Under the pieces are notes generated by a model. It was not told the origin of the DNA. It saw only the letters and a list, made by a program, of their open reading frames with translations, and ran no database searches. The position numbers and the translations under genes were made by a program. Positions 18,555-26,133 of a DNA stretch of 39,570 nucleotides are shown in pieces. Each line of letters begins with the position of its first letter. The first letter of the stretch is position 1. The DNA lies in contig NZ_JH815596.1 in assembly GCF_000298075.1 (NCBI RefSeq), positions 68,915 through 108,484 of the forward strand, read 5' to 3'. This stretch comes from Staphylococcus massiliensis CCUG 55927. GTDB lineage: Bacteria; Bacillota; Bacilli; Staphylococcales; Staphylococcaceae.

Positions 18555-18597
18555 ATGTGGTTGTGGAGTTGAGATAAGGATCGGCTTATGTGAGTTG

Positions 18598-19089
18598 GAG
18601 CCAAGTGGTCATCGCACTTGGATATAAAACGGCTGTAAGAGCCAAGTGGAGACGTGACATGGCTGTTAAATAGGAATAAGAGCCAAGTGGAGACGTGACA
18701 TGGCTGTTAAATAGGAATAAGAGCCAAGTGGAGACGTGACATGGCTGTTAAATAGGAATAAGAGCCAAGTGGAGACGTGACATGGCTGTTAAATAGGAAT
18801 AAGAGCCAAGTGAAGAGTCGACATGGCTGTAAAACGGCTGTAAGAGCCAAGTGGAGACGTGACATGGCTGTTAAATAGGAATAAGAGCCAAGTGAAGAGT
18901 CGACATGGCTGTAAAACAGGAATAAGAGCCAAGTGAAGATGTGACATGGCTGTAAAACAGGAATAAGAGCCAAGTGAAGATGTGACATGGCTATAAAACG
19001 GTCATAAGAGCCAAGTGAAGAGTCGACATGGCTGTAAAACGGTCATAAGAGCCAAGTGAGCATATAACATGGCTCTTACAACACACAAA
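18598..19089 (+). repeat. Tandem array of a 41-bp repeat, array 2
   Basis: Twelve units start at 18598, 18639, 18680, 18721, 18762, 18803, 18844, 18885, 18926, 18967, 19008 and 19049, exactly 41 bases apart. Each starts GAGCCAAGTG and all but the first continue to (G/A)ACATGGCT. The four units from 18639 to 18802 are identical, and the one at 18844 matches them. Other units differ in the hairpin loop (GAGACG, AAGAGTC, AAGATG) and in the tail (TAGGAATAA, CGGTCATAA, CAGGAATAA). The first and last units are degenerate, as expected at array edges. It fills the space between the converging vraR and carbonic anhydrase genes. It belongs to the same family as 1-324. Confidence 0.97.
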
Positions 19090-19134
19090 AAAGACCCGAA
19101 GTCCTTAAACAAAGGATTCCGGGTCTATTTTTTT
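19087..19134. terminator. Bidirectional terminator between array 2 and carbonic anhydrase
   Basis: AGACCCG (19092-19098) and CGGGTCT (19120-19126), extended by AAGTCCTT and AAGGATT, form a strong hairpin. It has ATTTTTTT on the plus side and a run of six A (T on the minus strand) on the other. It can end the carbonic anhydrase operon and any read-through from vraR. Confidence 0.88.
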
Positions 19135-19137
19135 AAA

Positions 19138-19710
19138 TTACTTTTCAATATGGTCATAACCATTCTGAATTAAATCTAACTGACCTGTATGTGGATCAAT
19201 AACTAGTCCATGTACAGGTACTTTTTTATCAAATAATGGATGATTAAGTACCATATTGATATTTGAACGGACATTATCTTCAACATCATCAAAACCTTGA
19301 TAGAAGTTGTAAACACTTATACCAGAATGTTCTAAGGTATGAATGGTTTCGTCTTTAATGCCACGATCTTTCATTGCTTTCATGATAGCATCGGCATCTA
19401 AGTTACCCATACCGCAATCTTTATGACCCATGATGATAATTTCATCGGCACCTAGCGCATAAATTCCAACGAGTAAGCTGCGCATAGTAGAACCATAAGG
19501 GTGCGTAATTGTGGCACCGGCATTTTTAACTACTTTTAAATCTCCGTTGTTAAAACCAAGTGCTTTTGTTGATAAATCGAGTAGGCGTGTATCCATGCAA
19601 GTAAGGAGTACAGCCTTTTTATCTGGATTTTTACTCGTAACGTAATTTTTGTATTCACCACTTGAAACAAACTTTTCATTAAAAGATAATATGCTATCAA
19701 GTAAAGTCAT
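19138..19710 (-). CDS. Beta-class carbonic anhydrase
   Basis: This 190-residue enzyme interconverts CO2 and bicarbonate. The zinc site is C38, H96 and C99 (LLTCMDTRL and GHKDCGMG), with the D40-R42 dyad. GATITHPYGSTMRSL is typical of the small Gram-positive beta-CA group (COG0288). It follows yihY by 14 bases on the same strand, with GGAGGAAT before the ATG, so the two are probably one operon. The C-terminus (VHGLVIDPHTGQLDLIQNGYD) is intact. Bicarbonate supply supports carboxylation reactions in low-CO2 air. Confidence 0.93.
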   Translation of the reverse strand: MTLLDSILSFNEKFVSSGEYKNYVTSKNPDKKAVLLTCMDTRLLDLSTKALGFNNGDLKVVKNAGATITHPYGSTMRSLLVGIYALGADEIIIMGHKDCGMGNLDADAIMKAMKDRGIKDETIHTLEHSGISVYNFYQGFDDVEDNVRSNINMVLNHPLFDKKVPVHGLVIDPHTGQLDLIQNGYDHIEK

Positions 19711-19724
19711 TTTGATTCCTCCAA

Positions 19725-20831
19725 TTATTTTTTATATGTCTTAAGGATGTCATCAAACTGTTCTTCTTCAGGAACTTTACCTTTAACATATTTACGTTGG
19801 TGGATGATTGCATTAAGCTCAGCACCTAAGATAATGATAAAGCCTGTTAAGTATAGCCATAACATCAGAACGATTATACTTCCGATACTACCATAAGTTT
19901 TAGAATAGTTACCGAAGTTTGATACGAAGAATCCAAATGCTAATGTAGCTAAGATCCAAACTACACTTGTGAATAGGGCACCTGGTAATACAGAACGTAA
20001 TTTAACTTTAATGTTAGGTGCTAAAGCGTAAAGTGTTGAGAATACTACAAGTAATAAGATAAATGGTAATAAGAATCGCACGATACTAAATACCCATCTA
20101 ACCGCTGAGTCAAGACCTAACGGACCGAATAAAAGGGCACCGATTTGTTGACCGAATGCTGGTAGAACCATTGAAACTGCTAATACTAAGCTAATGATAA
20201 CAGTAAATACAACACTTAATAACTTAAGTAAGATAGGATTACGGTTATCTTCAACATCATATGCTACGTTAAATGCGTTCATTAAAGCTGTCATACCGTT
20301 AGATGCAGACCAAAGTGCCGCGATTAAACCAAATGATAATAGGCCACCACTAGCATTTTGCATAACGTCTTCAATAATACCTGTTAGTAAGCTCGCTGTA
20401 TCAGCGGGTGCATTTTCTGAAATTAAATTCGTAATCTTCTTTGTATCCACCTGAAATACAGGTAGTAACGTTAATAAGAAGATAAGCATTGGGAATAGCG
20501 ATAACATAAAGTAATAAGCAAGTTGAGCTGCTAAACCTGATACATCATCTTTACCAATACGATAAATTAATGTAGGTAAGATACCTGAACCACGCTTATA
20601 TTTAGCGGGTTTATTAATCTTAGATGTAAAGAATGTAATATCATCTTTCTTAGATGTTTTCGTATTAAATTTAATTGGATATACCATTCGTTTTTTAGTT
20701 TCAAGGCCTTTTTCAGGGCCTTCTTTTTTGTTCTTTTCTTCGTCGCTTAAAGTTTGTGTTTGATTATTACCTTCATTGATGTTGCTTTCATTGTTGCTGT
20801 CTATATGCGAATCATATTTATCTTTCGACAT
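19725..20831 (-). CDS. YihY/BrkB-family membrane protein
   Basis: This 368-residue protein has a long hydrophilic N-terminus (about residues 1-90, rich in Asn, Glu and Lys). About six membrane segments follow, including GLAAQLAYYFMLSLFPMLIF, then a short charged tail. This is the YihY/virulence factor BrkB family. The old name 'ribonuclease BN' belongs to an unrelated protein and should not be used. Function is unknown. The ATG follows AAGGAGA. It is upstream of carbonic anhydrase in a probable two-gene operon. Confidence 0.88.
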   Translation of the reverse strand: MSKDKYDSHIDSNNESNINEGNNQTQTLSDEEKNKKEGPEKGLETKKRMVYPIKFNTKTSKKDDITFFTSKINKPAKYKRGSGILPTLIYRIGKDDVSGLAAQLAYYFMLSLFPMLIFLLTLLPVFQVDTKKITNLISENAPADTASLLTGIIEDVMQNASGGLLSFGLIAALWSASNGMTALMNAFNVAYDVEDNRNPILLKLLSVVFTVIISLVLAVSMVLPAFGQQIGALLFGPLGLDSAVRWVFSIVRFLLPFILLLVVFSTLYALAPNIKVKLRSVLPGALFTSVVWILATLAFGFFVSNFGNYSKTYGSIGSIIVLMLWLYLTGFIIILGAELNAIIHQRKYVKGKVPEEEQFDDILKTYKK

Positions 20832-20882
20832 ATTTTATCTCCTTTCAATATTTTAAAAAAACTATTGAAATAGACAATGCAA

Positions 20883-20911
20883 AAGAGTCAAGACAACAAA
20901 GACTTGACCCT
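20883..20911 (-). terminator. Terminator of ptpA-ytxH
   Basis: On the minus strand, AGGGTCAAGTC-TTTGTT-GTCTTGACTCT forms an 11-base hairpin with two mismatches, followed by TTTT. It is 37 bases past the ytxH stop and just upstream of yihY. Confidence 0.75.
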
Positions 20912-20947
20912 TTACTTGCTCATAACTATAGTTTTATTACTTAAAAA

Positions 20948-21247
20948 TTAAAGACCAATTTGTTTGTTGTTTTTACGTTCGATGAAAGTATCTTTAGCAT
21001 CTTTAATTGAACGTTCTAATTCAGGATTGTTACGACGAATTTCTTCGATAGTATCTTTCCAATATAAAACTTCATCTTTAACTTGAGTTAATTTAGAAGG
21101 ACCTTGTGAGTTACTTTTAGCATAGTTACCTTCTTTAATGTCTTTGTAATTTTTTTGAAGAGATTGACGTGTGTTTTTGTCAGCTAATGCAATCGCACCT
21201 CCGACAATCGCACCAATTACAACTCCTGGAATTAATTTGTTTTGCAT
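20948..21247 (-). CDS. YtxH-domain protein
   Basis: This 99-residue protein has an N-terminal glycine-rich membrane helix (GVVIGAIVGGAIALAD, residues 8-23), then a charged helical tail. This matches the YtxH/general stress protein family (B. subtilis YtxH, sigma-B controlled). Function unknown. It overlaps the ptpA 3' end by 16 bases, so the two are translationally coupled. A sigma-B-like promoter upstream of ptpA would fit a stress role. Confidence 0.8.
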   Translation of the reverse strand: MQNKLIPGVVIGAIVGGAIALADKNTRQSLQKNYKDIKEGNYAKSNSQGPSKLTQVKDEVLYWKDTIEEIRRNNPELERSIKDAKDTFIERKNNKQIGL

Positions 21248-21705
21248 GATGATTTTCCCCTTTCTTCTATTATGAAATCAATGAGATGGTCACAAGATGA
21301 TTGTACCATTTCATAGACACCTTCAAAATTATTTGTGTAATATGGATCTGGAACATCTGTTTCATCCATGTCACTAAACTCTAGAAGCTTAAATAACTTA
21401 CCTTTTAGTGATGGATTAATACGTTTAATGTTGTCAACGTTACTTTGATCCATCGCAATAACGTAATCAAAGTCATCATCAGGTTGGAACAACTCACTGA
21501 TCATACCATCGTAAGAAATATGATGTTGATCAAGAATGTCTTTCGTACCCTGATGGGGCGGTTCTCCCAAGTTCCATTCTCCAGTGCCACGAGATTCAAC
21601 ATGAATACCATCTATATGTCTTTCTTTTAAACGGTGTTTCATAATTGCTTCAGCCATTGGAGAACGACAAATATTTCCAAGACATACAAAAGCTACTGTA
21701 ACCAT
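21232..21705 (-). CDS. ptpA: Low-molecular-weight protein tyrosine phosphatase PtpA
   Basis: This 157-residue phosphatase has the active-site loop CLGNICRS, with nucleophile C8 and R14, and the general acid D120 in DPYYTN. Tyr122 and Tyr123 next to it are phosphorylated in S. aureus PtpA, which is secreted and supports survival in macrophages. The ATG follows GGAGGATAATAA. It heads a two-gene operon with ytxH and is divergent from yfkK. Confidence 0.94.
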   Translation of the reverse strand: MVTVAFVCLGNICRSPMAEAIMKHRLKERHIDGIHVESRGTGEWNLGEPPHQGTKDILDQHHISYDGMISELFQPDDDFDYVIAMDQSNVDNIKRINPSLKGKLFKLLEFSDMDETDVPDPYYTNNFEGVYEMVQSSCDHLIDFIIEERGKSSCKTN

Positions 21706-21731
21706 TTATTATCCTCCATACATATGTACTT

Positions 21732-21758
21732 ATATCCCCATTTTAAGTCTTTTTAAAC
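21732..21758 (-). promoter_or_regulatory. Sigma-B-like promoter of ptpA-ytxH
   Basis: On the minus strand, GTTTAA (21753-21758), a 15-base spacer and GGATAT (21732-21737) match the sigma-B pattern GTTTAA-N12..15-GGGTAT with one mismatch. The -10 lies 26 bases from the ptpA start. A TATAAG word overlapping it could instead be a sigma-A -10. Confidence 0.5.
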
Positions 21759-21815
21759 CAAATACAAACTAGAAATGTGTCAATAATACAAAAATTTTTC
21801 AAAAGTGGTGCATTT

Positions 21816-21824
21816 TGGTAAAAT
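21816..21824 (+). promoter_or_regulatory. Extended -10 promoter of yfkK-ampS
   Basis: TGGTAAAAT lies 24 bases upstream of the yfkK ATG. It resembles the gatC promoter (TGGTACAAT). Confidence 0.5.
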
Positions 21825-21848
21825 GATTCGTTGAAAGGGTGAACGTTT

Positions 21849-22052
21849 ATGGCTAAAAATATAGAAGATATGATTATTGATATCAGAGAACGTCTAAATC
21901 TCGTTAATCAAGGCGTACTTGATCCAGAGAGCTTTTCAGAAGAAGACAAAAGTGAAATCGAAGAAATTCATTCATTTGTGTCTTCAAAGGATAACTTTAC
22001 GCCAAGTGAAATGTCAGCGATTACTGAAGCGCTTGGCCAACTTAGAAAATAG
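21849..22052 (+). CDS. UPF0435/DUF1128 protein, YfkK-like
   Basis: This 67-residue acidic protein matches the UPF0435 (DUF1128) family, found in staphylococci and bacilli (B. subtilis YfkK). Landmarks are IDIRERLNLVNQGVLDPESF and SEMSAITEALGQLR. It is probably all helical, with no membrane segment. AAAGGGTGA precedes the ATG. ampS follows 12 bases later on the same strand. Function unknown. Confidence 0.88.
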   Translation: MAKNIEDMIIDIRERLNLVNQGVLDPESFSEEDKSEIEEIHSFVSSKDNFTPSEMSAITEALGQLRK

Positions 22053-22064
22053 GAGGGGTTTCAT

Positions 22065-23294
22065 ATGGCAACTCAAGATAAATTACAACAATATGCAGAA
22101 CTGCTCGTTAATGTAGGTTTAAATGTACAAGAAGGTCAACCTGTTTACATTAGATCATCAGTTGATGCAATAGATTTAACAAGACGCATTGTTGAAGAAG
22201 CATATAAGAAAGGTGCTTCGGACGTAGCGGTTAAATACGCAGATGGTAAATTAGGACGACTTAAATTTGAATATGAGGACGTATCATTCTTTGACCAAGA
22301 GGTTAAGGATTATGTCGTATATGAACGTATGGATTATGCCAAGAGAGGTGCCGCTAACTTAGCGATTCTAACTGAAGATCCAGATTTACTTAATGGTATT
22401 GATCAAGACAAGTTAGCAAAAGCCCAAATGCGTGGCACACAAGCATTTAAAGAAGTTATGTTGATGACTCAGCGTAATGATTTCCCATGGTGTGTAGCTG
22501 CTTATCCATCTATAGAATGGGCTAAGCGTGTGTATCCAGAAAAAGACGATCAAGATGCGTTCGACACGTTTTTAGCAGATATTTATGAAATTGTACGTGT
22601 TGACGGTAATGACCCAGTCGAAAATTGGAAAAAGCACGCTGAGAACTTAAAAGCACGTGCGAATCAACTTCAAGAAAAAGAATATGATGCATTACGATAC
22701 GAAGGTCCAGGTACTGATTTAACGATTGGTTTACCTAAAGGTCATTTATGGGAACATGCAACGAGCTATTTAGATAATGGCGTACCATTCGTTGCTAATA
22801 TACCGACAGAAGAAGTATTTACAGCACCTGATGTTAAGCGCGTCAATGGTGTCGTTCGAAACACGCTGCCACTTAGCCATAATGGAAATATTATAGATGA
22901 TTTTGAATTAACATTTAAAGACGGTGTCGTAATTGATTATAAAGCGGGTAAAGGTTACGACGTGTTAAAAAATTTACTTGAAACTGATGAGGGTGCTAAA
23001 CGATTAGGGGAAGTTGCTTTAGTACCTGATGATTCACCAATTTCAAACCGTAATACAATTTTTTATAACACATTATTTGATGAAAATGCCTCATGCCACA
23101 TTGCACTTGGTTCTGCTTACGCATTTAATTTAAAAGGCGGAACTGAAATGTCTGAAGATGAAAAGGTTGAGCATGGTTTAAATGATTCACTTGTTCACGT
23201 AGACTTTATGATTGGTAGTCAAGATTTAAATATCTACGGAGTTAAACAAGATGGCTCTGAAGAACCTGTCTTTGTAAAAGGTAACTGGGCATAA
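22065..23294 (+). CDS. ampS: M29-family aminopeptidase AmpS
   Basis: This 409-residue metallopeptidase of family M29 (AmpS/thermophilic aminopeptidase T) cleaves N-terminal residues from peptides in the cytoplasm. Conserved stretches include RYEGPGTDLTIGLPKGHLW, NIPTEEVFTAPD, RNTIFYNTLFDENASCHIALG and HVDFMIGS; these supply the Glu and His ligands of the two-metal site. AGGAGGGG precedes the ATG. It lies between yfkK and the thioesterase gene, all closely spaced, forming a probable three-gene operon. Confidence 0.94.
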   Translation: MATQDKLQQYAELLVNVGLNVQEGQPVYIRSSVDAIDLTRRIVEEAYKKGASDVAVKYADGKLGRLKFEYEDVSFFDQEVKDYVVYERMDYAKRGAANLAILTEDPDLLNGIDQDKLAKAQMRGTQAFKEVMLMTQRNDFPWCVAAYPSIEWAKRVYPEKDDQDAFDTFLADIYEIVRVDGNDPVENWKKHAENLKARANQLQEKEYDALRYEGPGTDLTIGLPKGHLWEHATSYLDNGVPFVANIPTEEVFTAPDVKRVNGVVRNTLPLSHNGNIIDDFELTFKDGVVIDYKAGKGYDVLKNLLETDEGAKRLGEVALVPDDSPISNRNTIFYNTLFDENASCHIALGSAYAFNLKGGTEMSEDEKVEHGLNDSLVHVDFMIGSQDLNIYGVKQDGSEEPVFVKGNWA

Positions 23295-23324
23295 TTGTCT
23301 CATATAGCAAATAGGGGGAAAACG

Positions 23325-23849
23325 ATGACTAAACGTAAATCTATGAAAGCAGCAAAGAGTTATAAAAGTAGACAAGTATTTCCACAAGATACGAACCACC
23401 ATCACACGATGTTTGGTGGTACACTAATGGAAAATATCGATGAAATCGCAGCAATTACTGCTATGAAGCATAGTAGTCATCAAGTGGTTACGGCTTCAAC
23501 AGATTCTGTAGACTTTTTAAAACCGATTATGACAGGTGATATCCTTTCATATGAAGCCATGGTTTCTTATGCTGGTACATCTTCTATGGAAGTTTGTGTT
23601 CAAATCTTTATTGAAGATGTAGAAGAGGATGTTAAAAAGTTAGCAACATTAAGCTTTCTAACATTTGTAGCTTTAGGTGAAGATGGTAAACCGACTGAAG
23701 TTCCGGATGTTTATCCTGAAAATGAAGTTGAAAGATGGTTCCATGAAACAGCAGATATACGTGTTAAAAGACGCAAAGAACGTCGTGAAGAAAGTAAAAA
23801 GACGCTTAAGTTCTTAACTGAAATTGAATCAAAAGCACAAGAAGAATAA
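23325..23849 (+). CDS. Hotdog-fold acyl-CoA thioesterase
   Basis: This 174-residue protein belongs to the YciA/YkhA-type acyl-CoA thioesterases (COG1607). These hydrolyse acyl-CoA to free acid and CoA. The signature runs VFPQDTNHHHTMFGGTLME, then STDSVDFLKPIMTGD. The C-terminal 30 residues are Lys/Glu/Arg-rich and probably helical. A frame extending upstream to a TTG at 23295 lacks a ribosome site; the ATG at 23325 follows AGGGGG. Natural substrate unknown. Confidence 0.9.
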   Translation: MTKRKSMKAAKSYKSRQVFPQDTNHHHTMFGGTLMENIDEIAAITAMKHSSHQVVTASTDSVDFLKPIMTGDILSYEAMVSYAGTSSMEVCVQIFIEDVEEDVKKLATLSFLTFVALGEDGKPTEVPDVYPENEVERWFHETADIRVKRRKERREESKKTLKFLTEIESKAQEE

Positions 23850-23853
23850 AATT

Positions 23854-23924
23854 AAGACGGTACAAGATATGCCTTAGTAACTCGTTGAGTTTGTTGGCAA
23901 TGGATCTTGGTACCGTCTTTTATT
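23854..23924. terminator. Long bidirectional terminator
   Basis: AAGACGGTACAAGAT and ATCTTGGTACCGTCTT pair with one bulged base. They enclose a second small hairpin (AACTC-GTT-GAGTT), followed by TTTATTTG on the plus strand and TTAATTTTATT on the minus strand. It separates the converging thioesterase and radical SAM genes. Confidence 0.85.
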
Positions 23925-23927
23925 TGT

Positions 23928-25076
23928 TTAATGATGTTGAAGTTGGTATTTATCATGCATCTTGCGTTCTTTTTCTTTAAAGTCTGTATCTTTGTAATAC
24001 ATATCTTTAACTAAAAGGTTTGGTCCTAGGCATTTCACCATTGGACAATGACAGTTTAATGATTTAGAAAGTGGTGATGCTAGCCACTTATTGAAGACAT
24101 CATTTAAATTATCAGTTTGGATATTTGAAATTGAACCTGTTTCATCTCCGAAATCTGTCACAATAACATCCCCGCTAAATACATTCACGTTTAAACGGCT
24201 TCTGCCATCAGGGTCATTACGTACAGTAACGTTTTTCGCTTCATTTAAACGTTTCATTAATGCTTGATCACTTGGATTATCGATACAAGGATAAATTGGA
24301 AGCGTCCCAAATAACATCCATACATCTTCGTCACGAATATCTAATAAATGATGCATGCAATCCTTCATTTCATCTAAACTTAGTACATTTAACTGACTCG
24401 CAAAGTCTACTGGATACATAGGGTGTACCTCATGACGACTACATTTCATATCGTGTACGATTTCGTTATGAATCTTTTCAAGATATGGTTTCGTACTTTG
24501 GTTTAACATTGTTTCAGCTGAAATAAACATACCTTGGCTTGATAATGTACTTGCATTCGATAACATTTGGTCATATAGTTTTAACTTTGCTTTTAAAGGG
24601 GGTTGCTTGTCCATAGCACCAAACCCGACCTCAGTAAATTCATCGATTGTTCCCCAGTTATGTGAAATATGCATAACATCAATATATTCAGCAATATCTA
24701 AGTAACGATCTAGTGGCAACGTTAAATTTGAATTCATTTGTACATAGATGCCACGTTCATATGCATATTTGATTAAAGGTTTAACAATTTGTTTAATTGA
24801 TTTCTTTGAAAACATTGGCTCCCCGCCAGTTATAGAAATCGTTCTTAATGTTTCAATTTCATCTAAGCGTCTAAATATTAAATCCATAGGTAAGGATTCA
24901 GGGTCCTTAGTTTGTAACGTGTAACCGACCGCACAGTGACTACAACGCATGTTACACAGGTTAGTCGTTGTAAATTCAATGTTACTTAACGTAAGTTCCC
25001 CGTACTTTTCAAGATCCACATAAGCTTCCCAAGGATCATTTGAAATTGAAATCGGTTTTTTATTTCTAATTGGCAT
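23928..25076 (-). CDS. yfkAB: Radical SAM protein, YfkAB type with CxCxxxxC motif
   Basis: This 382-residue radical SAM enzyme binds a 4Fe-4S cluster through C41, C45 and C48 (CNMRCSHC). It has the SAM-binding GGEP (ITGGEPMFS) and a C-terminal CxCxxxxC (C342, C344, C349). That combination defines the YfkAB family, whose reaction is unknown. The C-terminal half resembles SPASM-like extensions, and its cysteines could hold a further cluster. An ATG two codons upstream (25082) sits one base from the ribosome site; the ATG at 25076, seven bases after AGGAG, is preferred. It is monocistronic. Confidence 0.85.
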   Translation of the reverse strand: MPIRNKKPISISNDPWEAYVDLEKYGELTLSNIEFTTTNLCNMRCSHCAVGYTLQTKDPESLPMDLIFRRLDEIETLRTISITGGEPMFSKKSIKQIVKPLIKYAYERGIYVQMNSNLTLPLDRYLDIAEYIDVMHISHNWGTIDEFTEVGFGAMDKQPPLKAKLKLYDQMLSNASTLSSQGMFISAETMLNQSTKPYLEKIHNEIVHDMKCSRHEVHPMYPVDFASQLNVLSLDEMKDCMHHLLDIRDEDVWMLFGTLPIYPCIDNPSDQALMKRLNEAKNVTVRNDPDGRSRLNVNVFSGDVIVTDFGDETGSISNIQTDNLNDVFNKWLASPLSKSLNCHCPMVKCLGPNLLVKDMYYKDTDFKEKERKMHDKYQLQHH

Positions 25077-25130
25077 GAACATTCTCCTAAATATAAATTA
25101 CACAGATAATTATTAGGATTTTGTACGTTT

Positions 25131-25161
25131 TTGTCAAATTCATGTTAAGATAGTGTATATT
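25131..25161 (+). promoter_or_regulatory. Candidate promoter of the 54-residue gene
   Basis: TTGTCA (25131-25136) is followed 17 bases later by TGTATA, with TATATT overlapping at 25156-25161. This is 23 bases before the ATG at 25184. Confidence 0.45.
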
Positions 25162-25183
25162 CTAGAAAAAGGAGCGTTCATAA

Positions 25184-25348
25184 ATGGATGAACCACAAAC
25201 GATTGATCAAGTTAAAACGAAATTAAACCAATTTATCGAGGATATCGACCATGTCGATCCTGACCAAGTTAATGTTGATGATATTGATGAATGGATTAAA
25301 TTACTCGATCAATTAGAGGAAAAGATGAGTCACGTACGTCGTTCATAA
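25184..25348 (+). CDS. Small acidic protein, SE1561 family
   Basis: This 54-residue ORF is preceded by AAAGGAG at a good distance and reads MDEPQTIDQVKTKL to the end KMSHVRRS. It resembles the small SE1561-family proteins of staphylococci. It is strongly acidic in the middle (DIDHVDPDQVNVDDIDEW), with an amphipathic helical C-terminus and no membrane segment or cysteine. Its place between the radical SAM gene and the DJ-1 gene, with its own promoter-like sequence, supports a real gene. Function unknown. Confidence 0.82.
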   Translation: MDEPQTIDQVKTKLNQFIEDIDHVDPDQVNVDDIDEWIKLLDQLEEKMSHVRRS

Positions 25349-25359
25349 TTTCTTATGTT

Positions 25360-25388
25360 TTGAAATCACTTTTAACGGAAAATTATAT
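25360..25388 (+). promoter_or_regulatory. Candidate promoter of the DJ-1/PfpI gene
   Basis: TTGAAA (25360-25365), a 17-base spacer and TTATAT (25383-25388) lie 32 bases before the ATG. Confidence 0.45.
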
Positions 25389-25420
25389 AGTAAGACTTTA
25401 AAACGAAAGGTGATTTTATA

Positions 25421-25939
25421 ATGGCTAAAAAAGTAGCAGTATTATTAGATAACGAATTTGAAGATATCGAATTTACAAGTCCTAAAGAAGCTATTGAAAA
25501 CGCTGGTCACGAAGTTGTCGTGATTGGTAAGAACGCTAATGAAGAAGTTACTGGTAAACATGGTGAAAAAGTAACAGTAGATGTAGGTATTGCAGATGCT
25601 AAAGCAGAAGATTATGACGCTTTATTATTACCAGGCGGATTTGCGCCAGACTTACTACGTGGTGACAGTGAAGGTCGCTTTGGTGCTTTTGCTAAATATT
25701 ACACAACTAATGATGTACCAGTATTCGCAATTTGCCACGGTCCTCAAATTCTTATCGATACAGATGACCTAGAAGGACGTACAATGACTGCTGTATTAAA
25801 CATCCGTAAAGACTTATCAAATGCAGGAGCGCACGTTGTTGATGAATCAGTAGTTGTAGATAAAAACATAGTAACAAGCCGTACACCTGACGATTTAGAT
25901 GATTTCAATCATGAAATTGCTAAACAATTAGAAGCTTAA
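25421..25939 (+). CDS. DJ-1/PfpI-family protein (SAV1875-like)
   Basis: This 172-residue protein has the flavodoxin-like DJ-1/PfpI fold. The nucleophile elbow is AICHGPQ with C105 and H106, and the partner acid is E17 in NEFEDIE. It closely resembles S. aureus SAV1875 (171 residues), whose C105 is oxidised under peroxide. Family members act as deglycases, proteases or redox-responsive proteins. AAAGGTGATTTTATA precedes the ATG. It has its own promoter and terminator. Confidence 0.92.
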   Translation: MAKKVAVLLDNEFEDIEFTSPKEAIENAGHEVVVIGKNANEEVTGKHGEKVTVDVGIADAKAEDYDALLLPGGFAPDLLRGDSEGRFGAFAKYYTTNDVPVFAICHGPQILIDTDDLEGRTMTAVLNIRKDLSNAGAHVVDESVVVDKNIVTSRTPDDLDDFNHEIAKQLEA

Positions 25940-25963
25940 TTAAATTAAAAATTAGATTATTCC

Positions 25964-26006
25964 ACTAGGGTTAGATGAGATAAACTCATTTAACCCTAGT
26001 TTTTTA
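25964..26006 (+). terminator. Terminator of the DJ-1/PfpI gene
   Basis: ACTAGGGTTA and TAACCCTAGT form a long hairpin, extended by GATGAG and CTCATT, with a loop of five bases. Six T follow. Confidence 0.92.
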
Positions 26007-26133
26007 TATATTTGATTAATATACCAATAAATGAGATATTTTGATTTTTACAACTTTTTAACTTAAAAAACAAATTTTATAAATTATATGGTGCTAGAAT
26101 GATAGTTGGAAATACAATTTTGGGAGGTTCATT

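Noticed and set aside
18707..18988. 93-codon minus-strand ORF with a repetitive peptide (HLALIPVLQP-like)
   Set aside because: It only reads the 41-bp array, which stays open in this frame by chance. There is no ribosome site, and 41 is not a multiple of 3, so the peptide cycles through all frames.
18598..19089. CRISPR array
   Set aside because: The whole 41-bp unit is repeated, including the part that would be the spacer. There are no unique spacers and no cas genes in the window.
19725..20831. Ribonuclease BN
   Set aside because: This older name for YihY proteins was a misassignment. The protein is an integral membrane YihY/BrkB family member with no nuclease motifs.
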